From positions 124,001 through 188,000 of the forward strand of contig NZ_SIXF01000005.1 of the NCBI RefSeq assembly GCF_004310665.1: 64,000 nucleotides of DNA, in the 5' to 3' direction. A program made the position numbers and the translations under genes. Below, one piece after another: positions 8,557 to 18,345 of the stretch (position 1 is its first letter; every line of letters starts with the position of its first letter). Below the pieces are notes generated by a model. It was not told where the DNA came from. It saw only the letters and a list, made by a program, of their open reading frames with translations, and made no database searches. The stretch comes from Pedobacter kyonggii. GTDB lineage: Bacteria; Bacteroidota; Bacteroidia; Sphingobacteriales; Sphingobacteriaceae.

Positions 8557-9957
8557 TTAAAATTTAAAGTAATTTTTTGCGTTAAAGTACGAAATATCCT
8601 GAACAATTTTGCCAACCCACTCCAAGTCGTTAGGTAATTCGCCGTTCTCAATGTCTTCTCCAAAGAGGTTACAAACGATCCTTCTGAAATATTCGTGACG
8701 GGGAAAAGAAAGGAAACTGCGCGAATCGGTAAGCATACCCACCAAACGGCTCAGCAGCCCCATGTTCGATAATGCATTTAATTGTTTGATCATGCCGTCT
8801 TTTTGATCTAAAAACCACCATGCCGAACCGAATTGCACTTTACCCACAACCGAACCATCGTTAAAGTTCCCGATCATGGTTGCAATTAATTCATTATCAG
8901 CAGGATTGAGGTTGTAAATAATGGTTTTTGCCAGTTTATCCTGATTATCTAAACGGTTTAAGAATTTAGAAAGCATTCGGGCCTGGCTAAAATCACCGAT
9001 CGAATCCCAGCCGGTATCAGGGCCTAATTGTCTTAACATCCGGGCATTGTTATTACGCAGTGCACCTAAATGATATTGTTGTACCCAACCTTTTTCGTGA
9101 TCCCATTCCGCAAAATAAACCAACATAGCCGATTTAAATTTCAGGTTTTCCTCGTAAGAAATATGTTGTTTACTGCGGATTTTATCAAAAATTGATGCGA
9201 TTTCTGCTTCTGTATAATCTTCAGCGTAAATCTGCTCTAAACCATGATCAGAAACCGAACAACCATTTGCCGCAAAGTAATCGTGACGGCTTTTTAAAGC
9301 ATCGATATAATCCTGAAAGCTACTGATTGTTTTATCTACAACGCTTTCTAGTTTGTCGATATATTCATTTAAGCCTTCAATATCGTCACTATTCATCGCT
9401 TTATCCGGACGGAAAGCCGGTAACATTTTAAGGTTTGTGCCCTCTCTTGCCAATTGTTGGTGATAGTTTAAACTATCCAAAGGGTCATCCGTAGTACAAA
9501 CGGCTTCTACATTCATTTTGGCCAGCAAACCACGTACAGAATATTCAGGTGTCTGCAATTTCGCAGAACATTCGTCGAAAATTTTCTGTGCCGTTTTTCC
9601 AGAAAGTAAATCAGTTATGCCAAAATAACGTTGAAGTTCCAAATGTGTCCAGTGGTATAAAGGATTACGTAAAGTATAGGGAACAGTTTCTGCCCATTTC
9701 TCAAATTTTTCATAATCTGATCCTATACCAGTGATGTATTTTTCATCAACACCGTTGGCACGCATGGCTCTCCATTTGTAATGATCGCCAGCAAGCCAAA
9801 CCTGGCTGATATTGGCAAACTGAGTGTTATTGGCAATCTGTTCTGGAATAAGGTGATTATGGTAGTCGATAATCGGCAATGATTTTGCAAAATTGTGATA
9901 AAGCTTTTCAGCAGTTTTGCTTTGCAAAAGAAAATTTTCGTCTAAAAAAGGTTTCAT
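8557..9957 (-). CDS. uxaC: Glucuronate/galacturonate isomerase
   Basis: Interconverts D-galacturonate with tagaturonate and D-glucuronate with fructuronate. Length (466 aa) matches the UxaC family, and the N-terminal DYHNHL (31-36) supplies the metal-type histidines of the amidohydrolase-like fold. GWVQQYHLGALRNNN in the middle is a strongly conserved UxaC block. It is the first catabolic step after import. It lies 202 nt downstream of uxaA, with a pair of palindromic repeats between them. Confidence 0.96.
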   Translation of the reverse strand: MKPFLDENFLLQSKTAEKLYHNFAKSLPIIDYHNHLIPEQIANNTQFANISQVWLAGDHYKWRAMRANGVDEKYITGIGSDYEKFEKWAETVPYTLRNPLYHWTHLELQRYFGITDLLSGKTAQKIFDECSAKLQTPEYSVRGLLAKMNVEAVCTTDDPLDSLNYHQQLAREGTNLKMLPAFRPDKAMNSDDIEGLNEYIDKLESVVDKTISSFQDYIDALKSRHDYFAANGCSVSDHGLEQIYAEDYTEAEIASIFDKIRSKQHISYEENLKFKSAMLVYFAEWDHEKGWVQQYHLGALRNNNARMLRQLGPDTGWDSIGDFSQARMLSKFLNRLDNQDKLAKTIIYNLNPADNELIATMIGNFNDGSVVGKVQFGSAWWFLDQKDGMIKQLNALSNMGLLSRLVGMLTDSRSFLSFPRHEYFRRIVCNLFGEDIENGELPNDLEWVGKIVQDISYFNAKNYFKF

Positions 9958-10045
9958 GCTATGTGATTTGAGACATTAGATAATGGATTTGAGATGATCT
10001 AAATGCCTTTCTATTAATTTTTATTTATTTAATGAATTATCCCCC

Positions 10046-10117
10046 GGTCTGTGTCCTCACAGACCGCAACTCAATTTATGTTTTATTTGCTTGGTGGTCT
10101 GTGAGGACACAGACCAC
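10046..10117. repeat. Pair of GGTCTGTG palindromes (REP-like)
   Basis: The first is GGTCTGTG-TCCT-CACAGACC (10046-10065). The second is GTGGTCTGTG-AGGA-CACAGACCAC (10094-10117). Their loops, TCCT and AGGA, are reverse complements, so the two units are in opposite orientation as in a BIME. They lie between uxaA and uxaC and could stabilise or attenuate the message. Further copies are at 14468 and 32296. Confidence 0.85.
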
Positions 10118-10159
10118 GGAATTGGGTTCCAAGACTCACGACTTACGACTCCAGACTCA

Positions 10160-11806
10160 CTAAAGGCTCACTCCCCTTTTCCATGGAATAAAATCATCCT
10201 GGTTAAGCAGCACCGCTTTAGGAATTACTTCGCCACTGGCAGCCTTAATACAATACTCCAGGATATCTTCGCCCATCTGTTCGATGGTTTTTTCGCCTTC
10301 GATTACCGGTCCGCAGTTGATATCGATAATATCGCCCATGCGTTTGGTTAATGCATTATTGGTTGAAACCTTAATGGTTGGGCAAACCGGGTTTCCTGTT
10401 GGCGTGCCTAGACCTGTAGTAAACAAGATTAGAGTTGCTCCAGATGCTGCTTTTCCTGTAGTGGCCTCCACGTCATTTCCGGGAGTACAAACTAAGTTTA
10501 ATCCTGGTTTTGTAGCAGGCTCAGTATAATCTAATACATCTTCCACGGGTGAAGTTCCACCTTTTTTTGCTGCTCCGGTACTCTTAATCGCATCGGTAAT
10601 CAAACCATCTTTTATATTTCCAGGTGATGGATTCATGAAAAACCCGGAACCTACATTTTCTGCAGATTGATTGTAAGCAGTCATTAATTGGATGAATTTA
10701 CGCGCAGCGGTTTCGTCTTTTGTACGGTCGATTAACTGTTGTTCTGCGCCGCAAAGTTCAGGGAACTCGGCAAGAAGTACAGTACCGCCCAAAGCCACCA
10801 ATAAATCAGAGGTATAACCTACTGCCGGATTAGCACTGATTCCACTAAAACCGTCGCTTCCGCCACATTTAACACCTAAAACCAGTTTGCTTAAAGGAGC
10901 AGGCTGACGTTCGATTTTGTTAATTTCAGTTAAACCGATAAAGGTTTTTCTGATGGCTTCTTTCACCAGTTGTTCTTCGCTTTGCGATTGCTGCTGTTCA
11001 AAAACGAATAAAGGTTTATCAAAATTCGGACTGCGGTGCTTTAAATCGTCCATAAAATCTTTAACCTGTAGATTCTGACACCCTAAGCTCAATACGGTTA
11101 CACCAGCAACGTTAGGATGATCGGCATACGCGGCCAATAATTTACTTAATACAGCAGCATCCTGACGGGTGCCTCCGCAACCACCCTGGTGATTTAAGAA
11201 TTTAATGCCATCAACATTTTTAAAAACGCGGTTGGCTGACGGATTTGCAATTCCAATTGAACTTGGATCAGCTTCTTCCAGGATTTCGCCGTTTTTATAA
11301 GCCTCAACCAGTTCATGGGCGTAAGATTTGTATTTATCGGTTACGGCATAGCCCAATTCATTGTGCAAAGCCTCACGGATCACATCCAGATTGCGGTTTT
11401 CGCAAAATACAGTCGGAATAAATAACCAATAATTTGCAGTACCCACGCGGCCATCACTTCGGATATAGCCGTTAAAGGTTCTGCCTTCAAATTTAGAAAC
11501 ATCAGGGGCATGCCATTCGTAATGGTATGGCCTGAACTCATACGGATCAGAGGCATGTTTCGTATTTTCGGTATCCATTAAACCGCCTTTTAAGATGAAA
11601 TGTTGCGCTTTCCCCACCAGTACCCCATACATAATAATGTGATCACCTGCATTCATATCCTGCATAAAAAACTTATGCTTAGCCTGGATATCATCCTGTA
11701 AAATATATTCCTGTCCATCGTAAATAACGGTTTCGCCTTTTGCCAGGTTTTGCAAGGCAACAAGTACATTATCGTTAGGATGGATTTTTAAAATTCTAGT
11801 AACCAT
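10160..11806 (-). CDS. uxaA: Altronate dehydratase
   Basis: Dehydrates D-altronate to 2-keto-3-deoxygluconate. It is a 548-aa fused enzyme with an N-terminal SAF-type domain (about residues 1-90) and the main UxaA domain carrying GYIRSDGRVGTANYW near residue 110, the Cys-containing blocks NHQGGCGG and LGCQN, and CGGSDGFSG. The Cys residues may bind the iron the family needs. Its start is 1 nt after the tagaturonate reductase stop, so uxaB-uxaA form a tight operon and make consecutive steps of the route. Confidence 0.95.
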   Translation of the reverse strand: MVTRILKIHPNDNVLVALQNLAKGETVIYDGQEYILQDDIQAKHKFFMQDMNAGDHIIMYGVLVGKAQHFILKGGLMDTENTKHASDPYEFRPYHYEWHAPDVSKFEGRTFNGYIRSDGRVGTANYWLFIPTVFCENRNLDVIREALHNELGYAVTDKYKSYAHELVEAYKNGEILEEADPSSIGIANPSANRVFKNVDGIKFLNHQGGCGGTRQDAAVLSKLLAAYADHPNVAGVTVLSLGCQNLQVKDFMDDLKHRSPNFDKPLFVFEQQQSQSEEQLVKEAIRKTFIGLTEINKIERQPAPLSKLVLGVKCGGSDGFSGISANPAVGYTSDLLVALGGTVLLAEFPELCGAEQQLIDRTKDETAARKFIQLMTAYNQSAENVGSGFFMNPSPGNIKDGLITDAIKSTGAAKKGGTSPVEDVLDYTEPATKPGLNLVCTPGNDVEATTGKAASGATLILFTTGLGTPTGNPVCPTIKVSTNNALTKRMGDIIDINCGPVIEGEKTIEQMGEDILEYCIKAASGEVIPKAVLLNQDDFIPWKRGVSL

Positions 11807-11807
11807 T

Positions 11808-13319
11808 TTAAATTGTTCTTTCTGAATGCAAGTTACTTAAAGTTTCTTTTGCACCCTTGTTCTGTAATAAATCAACGTAGGATTTTACGGCCGCGTTAAA
11901 GCCAGGGTAGTTATTCAAGTTTTTATCCCAGAGACGTCTGTCGCCAAGGGTATTATCTACAACCGTTTCAGGGTTTTTCCAGTATTCATATAGAATCTCT
12001 GCAAATTCATCCTGTATCGGGTAGGTTTTTCCATTCGCGCTGGCCGTGTAAGTATCACCTTCCTGGTTTACATTCATGAAAAGGATATATGCTGCCACAC
12101 CTAAAGCGGTAAGTTGGGGTACTTCATTCTTTAAAGCGTAATACCTTCTGATTAAGGGCATGTTACGCATCTGCATTTTTGAGGTGAAGTTTAGCGTTAT
12201 GGCTTGCCACTGGTGCTCTAAGGACGGATTGCTAAAACGGTCGATTACGCTTTCTGCAAAGGCAATCGCTTCATCATAGGTGATATCTTCGTTTACCACA
12301 ACAGGGGCAATTTCATCTTTCATCAGTTTTAACACATTGGCTGAAAAATCTTTATTCGCCATAGCCTCTTTTACGGTATTAAAGCCTGCTAAAATGGCTA
12401 ATCCACAGCTAATGGTGTGCGTACCGTTAAGTAAACGGAGTTTTAGCTCTTTAAATTTATCGATCGATGGAACAATAAAAACCCCTTTATCAGCCTTTTC
12501 AAAAGATAAAATCTCCTTCACTTTTTCGCTTGAGGATTCGATAGCCCAAAGTCTGAAGGGTTCGGCCATAATCATGAGTTCATCTTCATAACCCAGTTCA
12601 CTTTCAATCGATTTTTGTTCGGCCTCAGGAAGTTTTCCCGGAACAATCCTATCAACCAAAGTTTTGCAAAAATGATTGGCTGTTTTTAACCAGTTTTCGA
12701 AATCCCAGCCCAATTTGTTCAGGATGGCCAGATCTAATAAAATTTCTTTCAATTTATCGGCATTGTCACTGATTAATTCTGTAGGTACAATTACCATTCC
12801 GCTTTCGGCCGAACCATTAAAAGCAGTGTATCTTTCGTGCAAGAATGCAAGTAATTTCCCCGGATAAGATTGCGGTGGATTATCGGTTATTTTATCTTCG
12901 CTTTTAACAATCCCAACTTCAGTGGTATTCGAAATTACGATCTGCATTTCTGGCTGGTGGGCAGCTTTTAAAATTTCGGCCCAATCTTGAGAAGCCGACA
13001 GTACTCGGCTAATAGAAGAGTTGATTGAATTTTCCTCCACATTTATCCCATCTTCGATTCCCTTTACACAAAGTGTGTATAAATTATCCTGTTTCGAGAA
13101 TGCATCTGCCCCGCCTTTTGACGTAGATTTAACCACTAAAATACGTCCGTTAAAAATGCCTTTTTGATTGGCTTTATCAATAAAGTAATCTGGTAAACCA
13201 CGTAATAAAACACCTGTTCCAAACTGGATTACTTTTTCTGGTAAAGCCAAAATTTCGGCACTTGGTTTGGTAACCTTGTCGCCGTTAATGTTTGCTAAAT
13301 TTTCTTTGTTTAAAATCAT
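11808..13319 (-). CDS. uxaB: Tagaturonate reductase (altronate oxidoreductase)
   Basis: Reduces tagaturonate to altronate with NADH. At 503 aa it belongs to the mannitol/altronate dehydrogenase family, with a FGTGVLLRG nucleotide-binding region near residue 33 and the LLNGTHT motif of the C-terminal substrate domain near residue 297. No signal peptide. It heads the uxaB-uxaA operon, with only 1 nt between the genes. The UxuB fructuronate reductase is related, but neighbouring uxaA (altronate-type) supports the UxaB call. No clear operator was recognised upstream in the short gap before the PL10 gene. Confidence 0.93.
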   Translation of the reverse strand: MILNKENLANINGDKVTKPSAEILALPEKVIQFGTGVLLRGLPDYFIDKANQKGIFNGRILVVKSTSKGGADAFSKQDNLYTLCVKGIEDGINVEENSINSSISRVLSASQDWAEILKAAHQPEMQIVISNTTEVGIVKSEDKITDNPPQSYPGKLLAFLHERYTAFNGSAESGMVIVPTELISDNADKLKEILLDLAILNKLGWDFENWLKTANHFCKTLVDRIVPGKLPEAEQKSIESELGYEDELMIMAEPFRLWAIESSSEKVKEILSFEKADKGVFIVPSIDKFKELKLRLLNGTHTISCGLAILAGFNTVKEAMANKDFSANVLKLMKDEIAPVVVNEDITYDEAIAFAESVIDRFSNPSLEHQWQAITLNFTSKMQMRNMPLIRRYYALKNEVPQLTALGVAAYILFMNVNQEGDTYTASANGKTYPIQDEFAEILYEYWKNPETVVDNTLGDRRLWDKNLNNYPGFNAAVKSYVDLLQNKGAKETLSNLHSERTI

Positions 13320-13374
13320 ATCCTTGCGATTTCCATCATTGTTTTATTCCTAGCAATGACGATTTATATTTTAT

Positions 13375-14406
13375 TTATTTTCCGTTTGTGCTTAACCACT
13401 TCGGGTATTCCTTTTCAATTAATTTTTGCCCCCAGTTACCATACCAGGCATAGCCGTTTCGCCGCTCGGGACTTAACTCTTCCAATTTTGTTTTAATCGT
13501 ATTGTCGCGATCACCGAAAATCGGAGTGTTTTTTTCCATATCGTAAAAACGCGCCCAGGTATTGGCTGTATTATCAGCAACCAAAGCCGCGGTTTTAATA
13601 TTGGTTTTAGGGTCGCTCGGTCTATCGAAACGGTAGCCAACAATTTTATAGGTATCGAACCATTTCACCGCTGCTGCAACTGCACTTTTTACTTCTGGTG
13701 ATGGGTTTTTAAGTCTCATCAAGAAACGAACAATACCTGCCGATTCACTTGTACTTAACGAAGCCGGCTCAAATGCTCTTGCTTTTGCTGGCAACATCGA
13801 GTCCTTATCGTATTGCGCAGCCCAGATGGTTAAAGTACCATTCTGTTTTACCTGTGTTTTGATAATACAATCAACCCCTTTAGCAATGGCTTTCTCTGCT
13901 TTTTTAATGTAAGCTGGATTCACCACCTCAAAATCATTTTTCTGTGTAGCAATATCCTGTAAAATCTTCAGCACATTAATCATTGCATCATCATTGTAGG
14001 TAATTTCTGAACGGTAGGAAGATTTATCAGGATAATATTGTGGCCAGCCACCATTGGCATATTGAGCGGATAAAATGTAATCCAATCCTTTTTCAGCTGC
14101 CGTTAAATAAGCCTTGTTCTGTGTTTTTTTATAGGCCTTAACAAGATATACTACTTCTCTGCTGGTGGCTTTGTTATCGAATGTGGCATGCAGATCTTTG
14201 GTGGCTTTTATTCTGGCTAAAAGCTCAGGTGTTAAGGTTGCACCATAGTTAACCACACTTTTATCTTCCAACTGCTTCGGCCAACCACCATTACCGAGTT
14301 GATATACAAGCATTTTATCTGCCGTAGAATCGGTAGACTGCTGTGCATAACACGATAGCATTGAGCTTATACAGATGAGGGTTAACAGTATTTTTATTTT
14401 CATCAT
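13375..14406 (-). CDS. Pectate lyase, PL10 family
   Basis: Cleaves de-esterified polygalacturonate by beta-elimination. A signal peptide with CYAQQ at its end (about residues 1-23) indicates export. The 343-aa protein is a single PL10 (alpha/alpha-type) domain with the paired motifs NGGWPKQ near residue 40 and NGGWPQYYP near residue 118, then the YRSEITYNDDAM block. It yields unsaturated oligogalacturonides, substrates of the GH105 enzyme encoded upstream. It lies 169 nt after the GH105 gene, with a palindrome in the gap, so it may be the end of that operon. Confidence 0.9.
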   Translation of the reverse strand: MMKIKILLTLICISSMLSCYAQQSTDSTADKMLVYQLGNGGWPKQLEDKSVVNYGATLTPELLARIKATKDLHATFDNKATSREVVYLVKAYKKTQNKAYLTAAEKGLDYILSAQYANGGWPQYYPDKSSYRSEITYNDDAMINVLKILQDIATQKNDFEVVNPAYIKKAEKAIAKGVDCIIKTQVKQNGTLTIWAAQYDKDSMLPAKARAFEPASLSTSESAGIVRFLMRLKNPSPEVKSAVAAAVKWFDTYKIVGYRFDRPSDPKTNIKTAALVADNTANTWARFYDMEKNTPIFGDRDNTIKTKLEELSPERRNGYAWYGNWGQKLIEKEYPKWLSTNGK

Positions 14407-14467
14407 TTCTGTTTGTTAGTTTATTGCCACGGAAGTACGGATTAACACGGAGAACTTTTTTATTCCA

Positions 14468-14489
14468 TGGTCTGTGTCCCCACAGACCA
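14468..14489. repeat. GGTCTGTG palindrome (REP-like), third copy
   Basis: TGGTCTGTG-TCCC-CACAGACCA lies in the gap between the GH105 and PL10 genes. It is flanked by CCACGG / CCGTGA-type sequences (about 14430-14530) that look like another degenerate dispersed repeat. Confidence 0.8.
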
Positions 14490-14575
14490 CCACTTAATTC
14501 TTTTTCTGTGCCTCCGGGTTTCCGTGACTAATATTTAATCTATCTGTGTTCATCCTTTTCATCTGTGGTTAACTC

Positions 14576-16507
14576 CTACTTTTTACCCGGAACTTGTTTA
14601 ATCAACCAGTTTACCAGATCGTTCGTTGCCTTAAAGTTTTCAAAATCTGCGGGCAATTTTCTGCCATCGATATATTCGTTGTAAAACCACGGATCACCTA
14701 CCGCGAAAACAGTTCCTTTACCATATTTTGCTGTTGCGATAAGCACATCACCATTATCTTTTAAGGCAGAAACGGCAGGGCTTTTTGCCACAATAGTGGA
14801 AATCTCTTTGATGTAAACCTTTTTAGCTGTTTTAAAAATTGAATTTCCGGCGGGGATTTTTACTGCGCCTTGTTCAAAGTTCGAACCTTGAACCTTGTTG
14901 CGGCTATCCTCGTTAAAATGAATGCCGAAGGTTTCTGGTAATACGTTAAATTTTGAAATTTCGCAATTGCCAACATCATTTAATAGCAATACCAATACGC
15001 CACCCGCTTTAACCCATTCGCTAACCTGTTTGGCGTGTGTTGCATTCATGAAATTTGGGTTTGCAGTTTCTTTTTCCGTATCAGGATCTACAATAATGTA
15101 AATGTTACTTCCTTTTAAGTTTGCAGTTGTTGGTGCAGTTTTAAGGGTAGCGGTTTTTACACCAGCATCGTTAAATACTTTACCAAATAACGAAAAGCCA
15201 TTGTTATCATCTTCTTCCCATACGTAATGGAAAGGGATTTTATCTCCGGTTGGGCCGATCATATACTCGTTATTGAAAAAATTATCAACCGTAACAGTTA
15301 AACCTTTACCTGTTTTAGGGAACGCGGCAATTTCCATTTCTGAAGAGGCGCAGATAAACGCCCCTACACCTTTCGGATCGTTGGTGATTACTTTTTCGCT
15401 GATGTAATAGTCGAAGCTTCCATCGCGGTATTTAGGTTTTCCTCCCAATCCCGATACCGAAACGGTTTTGGTCAGATTAATTCTTTCCGCCCCTGCTTGT
15501 TCAACAAATTCTTTCTTTAAGCCTGCGTAACCTTTATTTGCAGCGGCCATAAATGATGGTGCCAACCAACCTTTACGTACACCTTTGGCTAATCCATATA
15601 CAAACATGCTCGACGCAGAACTTTCGAGGTAATTTCCTTTTCTGGTTGGCATATCTAAAATATCGAACCAAACACCCGATTTTGGATCCTGGTATTTTAT
15701 TGCAGCGGTTGCCGTACGGTTTAAAATGGCAATTAATTCTTTACTTTGTGGATGATTGGCCGGAAAATTATCCAGCACATCTACCAAAGCCATAATGTAC
15801 CAGCCCATTGCCCTGCCCCAGAAATTTGCTGAGCGACCTGTTTTTTTATCAGCCCATTGCTCTGCTCTACTTTCATCGTATCCGTGATAAAGTAATCCTG
15901 TTTTAGCATCTCTGGCATTTTTCTCCATCAGGATAAACTGCTTGGCAATATCGTCGAAAGCTGCATCTTTTTTCATCAGCTTGGCGTATTCCGCATAAAA
16001 CGGTTCGCCCATGTATAAGCCATCCAGCCACATTTGATTGGGATAAATTTTCTTGTGCCAAAAGCCACCTTCCTGGGTACGTGGCTGTTTTTGTAGCTGA
16101 TCGTATAATTTAGTTGCCGCTAACAGGTATTTTTGCTGTCCGGTAACCTTATATAACAATAATAACGAACGGCCATTTTTAATGTTGTCGATATTAAAAT
16201 CATCAGGCTTATACGTATTGATATTCCCTTCCTTATCCAGATAGGCATCCATTGAGCTTTGGATGTACTTGAAATATTTCCCATCGCCGGTATTCCGCCA
16301 AACTGCTGCAGCACCTTCCAGTACTACGCCCATGTCGTAGGTCCATTTAGGGCCTTTGGCACCTTTTAACAGTGTAGTATCCTGAAACAGTTTTTCCGTC
16401 GCTGTTAGGGTTAACTGTTCTGACAATTTCTTTTGGGCAAATCCACTTTGTGTTAAAATAGAAAAACCGATGAGCGCAGCTGCTTTATATAGAATTGATC
16501 TCTTCAT
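14576..16507 (-). CDS. Unsaturated rhamnogalacturonyl hydrolase (GH105) with C-terminal extension
   Basis: Releases the unsaturated uronate from lyase products of pectin. A signal peptide (about 1-24, ending GFAQ) directs it to the periplasm. Residues about 35-390 form the GH105 alpha/alpha barrel, with WTYDMGVVLEG, the catalytic-region block QMWLDGLYMGEPF near residue 160 and SANFWGRAMGWY. The remaining 240 residues form a separate domain resembling the DUF4350 / glutamine-amidotransferase-like fold (VDPDTEKETANP, GGVLVLLLNDVGN, YGKGTVFAVGDPWFYNEY). The usual GH105 protein is about 380 aa, so this is a two-domain version. It starts 5 nt after the GH28 gene and is certainly co-transcribed with it. 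Confidence 0.9.
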   Translation of the reverse strand: MKRSILYKAAALIGFSILTQSGFAQKKLSEQLTLTATEKLFQDTTLLKGAKGPKWTYDMGVVLEGAAAVWRNTGDGKYFKYIQSSMDAYLDKEGNINTYKPDDFNIDNIKNGRSLLLLYKVTGQQKYLLAATKLYDQLQKQPRTQEGGFWHKKIYPNQMWLDGLYMGEPFYAEYAKLMKKDAAFDDIAKQFILMEKNARDAKTGLLYHGYDESRAEQWADKKTGRSANFWGRAMGWYIMALVDVLDNFPANHPQSKELIAILNRTATAAIKYQDPKSGVWFDILDMPTRKGNYLESSASSMFVYGLAKGVRKGWLAPSFMAAANKGYAGLKKEFVEQAGAERINLTKTVSVSGLGGKPKYRDGSFDYYISEKVITNDPKGVGAFICASSEMEIAAFPKTGKGLTVTVDNFFNNEYMIGPTGDKIPFHYVWEEDDNNGFSLFGKVFNDAGVKTATLKTAPTTANLKGSNIYIIVDPDTEKETANPNFMNATHAKQVSEWVKAGGVLVLLLNDVGNCEISKFNVLPETFGIHFNEDSRNKVQGSNFEQGAVKIPAGNSIFKTAKKVYIKEISTIVAKSPAVSALKDNGDVLIATAKYGKGTVFAVGDPWFYNEYIDGRKLPADFENFKATNDLVNWLIKQVPGKK

Positions 16508-16512
16508 GTTTG

Positions 16513-18186
16513 TTATTTTGAAATTTCCAGTGCTTTTTTATCTACCTCTATACCTAAAAGTGAAGCCATTTTTGCTTTAGAAACATCTGTTCCGCTAATT
16601 TTTACACCTTTTGTTTTTTCTCCCGATACATCAAATAAAACCTTGCTGTTATCAGGGTATTTTAAGTTACTGATATTGATGTTGGAACTGTTCTGGATCA
16701 TTACAACCGGACTGGTATCTTCGGTAATTACGTTTATGTTTTTAAGGAAAATTCCAGCGGCTTCAATAATTTCAATGCCTTTCTTCGCTTTTATGGTTAC
16801 GTTTTCCAGGTGGATATCTTTGATGTTCATCTCTGGCAATCCCCTGAAAAATATGGCTTTCTCAGCACCATTGGCTACCACATCTTTAATGTAAAAATTT
16901 CTGAACTGAGGGGTAGCTTCGGTTACCGGAACCGTTACCGTTTTAATGGCTTCGCGTTTTTCGCCTGCCAATGGAACCGGATCAACCGCAGCATAATACA
17001 TATCAAACAGAATCGCTTCGCCCGGAATATCGATCATGTTGATATTGTTGATATAAATATTTTCTACCACACCACCACGGCCGCGGGTAGTTTTAAAACG
17101 AAGGCCAATGTCGGTACCGATAAAAGAACAGTCGTACACCCAGATATTTTTTGCACCACCACTCATCTCGCTTCCGATAACAAAACCGCCATGGGCATGG
17201 TAAACCACATTATTTCGAACAATTACATTTTCTGTAGGTACACCGCGTTTACGGCCAGCTTCATCTCTTCCTGATTTAATACAGATCCCATCATCACCCA
17301 CATCGAAAGTGCTGCCTTCAATCAATACGTTTTTGCACGATTCTACATCAACTCCATCACCATTCTGCGCAAACCAGGGGTTTTTTACCTGTAGGTTTCT
17401 TAAAGTCAAATCTTCACAAAGTAAAGGGTGTAAATTCCATGCTGGTGAATTTTGAAAGGTAACACCCTCTAAAAGAATTTTTTTGCACCCTGTTAAAACC
17501 AACAGATTCGGACGAAGGAAATCTTTTATATCTTCATAATCGGCTGCCGTTTTGCCAGCTTCAATTACACCTGCATTTTTGGTATTGGAACCTTTAACGG
17601 TTTTTTCAGATGGGTACCACATTTTTCCGTCAGCCCTCACTACGCCGCCAGAAGCCACCAAGGTTTTCCACTGTGTTTCGGTCAATTTATCTTTTTTAAC
17701 CATGCGCCAGGCTCCACCGTTCCCGTCGATAATCCCTGTACCGGTAATGGCTATGTTTTCGAGGTTAACACCCGAAATCGGACTCTGGTTTCTCCACGCG
17801 GGTTGGCCTTCCCAATTTCCCTGTACCAATTTGTATTGGTTAAAGTCGTCGGTAAACTGAAGGATTGCATCTCGTTTAAGGTGTAGGTTTACATTACTTT
17901 TTAACTCAATAGGGCCAGTTAACCACAAGCCTGATGGAATTAAAACCACACCGCCACCTTTTTGGCTTACGCTGGCTATGGTTTTATTAATGCTTTGAGT
18001 ATTTAAGGTAATCCCATCTCCTTTTGCTCCAAAGCTGATAATGCTAGTGGTATCTTTTTTAAATTTAACCTGCTGGATAATGGGTAAGCTTTGCTTTTGT
18101 TGTGCGATGGCAGAACTTGCAGAAGATAAAATTAAGCATGCCAGCGCTACTTTAATACGGTATAAACTACCAGAAATATGTTTCAT
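16513..18186 (-). CDS. Polygalacturonase, GH28
   Basis: Hydrolyses the alpha-1,4 bonds of homogalacturonan or trims oligogalacturonides. I place the start at the ATG ending at 18186, because the 52 residues further upstream look non-native while this start gives a clear signal peptide (557 aa, cleavage near AIAQQ). The right-handed beta-helix carries the GH28 residues: NGDGVD, GDDGICIKSG (two Asp), HGGFVIGSE and the RFK block. A promoter-proximal TGCAATCGTTGCCGG motif lies 80 nt upstream. GH105 follows after 5 nt. Confidence 0.93.
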   Translation of the reverse strand: MKHISGSLYRIKVALACLILSSASSAIAQQKQSLPIIQQVKFKKDTTSIISFGAKGDGITLNTQSINKTIASVSQKGGGVVLIPSGLWLTGPIELKSNVNLHLKRDAILQFTDDFNQYKLVQGNWEGQPAWRNQSPISGVNLENIAITGTGIIDGNGGAWRMVKKDKLTETQWKTLVASGGVVRADGKMWYPSEKTVKGSNTKNAGVIEAGKTAADYEDIKDFLRPNLLVLTGCKKILLEGVTFQNSPAWNLHPLLCEDLTLRNLQVKNPWFAQNGDGVDVESCKNVLIEGSTFDVGDDGICIKSGRDEAGRKRGVPTENVIVRNNVVYHAHGGFVIGSEMSGGAKNIWVYDCSFIGTDIGLRFKTTRGRGGVVENIYINNINMIDIPGEAILFDMYYAAVDPVPLAGEKREAIKTVTVPVTEATPQFRNFYIKDVVANGAEKAIFFRGLPEMNIKDIHLENVTIKAKKGIEIIEAAGIFLKNINVITEDTSPVVMIQNSSNINISNLKYPDNSKVLFDVSGEKTKGVKISGTDVSKAKMASLLGIEVDKKALEISK

Positions 18187-18265
18187 TATTTGTGCTGTTA
18201 AATTATACTTGGTTATTGTAATAACAAGTGTACGTTGTTTGCACCTAAAATAGAAGAGAAATCTA

Positions 18266-18280
18266 TGCAATCGTTGCCGG
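18266..18280. promoter_or_regulatory. Candidate LacI-type operator upstream of GH28
   Basis: TGCAATCGTTGCCGG contains the dyad GCAA-TCG-TTGC. Its first ten bases also occur in the element upstream of the second CE8 gene (19441-19466), and it resembles the xylB operators. Position is about 80 nt upstream of the GH28 start. No regulator gene is in the window. Confidence 0.5.
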
Positions 18281-18345
18281 AAAACGAAGCGAAAAAGCAC
18301 ATTGCTTAAGCCGATTAAGTGTTGTTTATCAGCTATTTGCATGAC

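Noticed and set aside
18187-18342. N-terminal extension of the GH28 polygalacturonase
   Set aside because: The extra 52 residues are basic and unlike the family, while the internal ATG gives a clean signal peptide. The operator-like motif also lies in this stretch.
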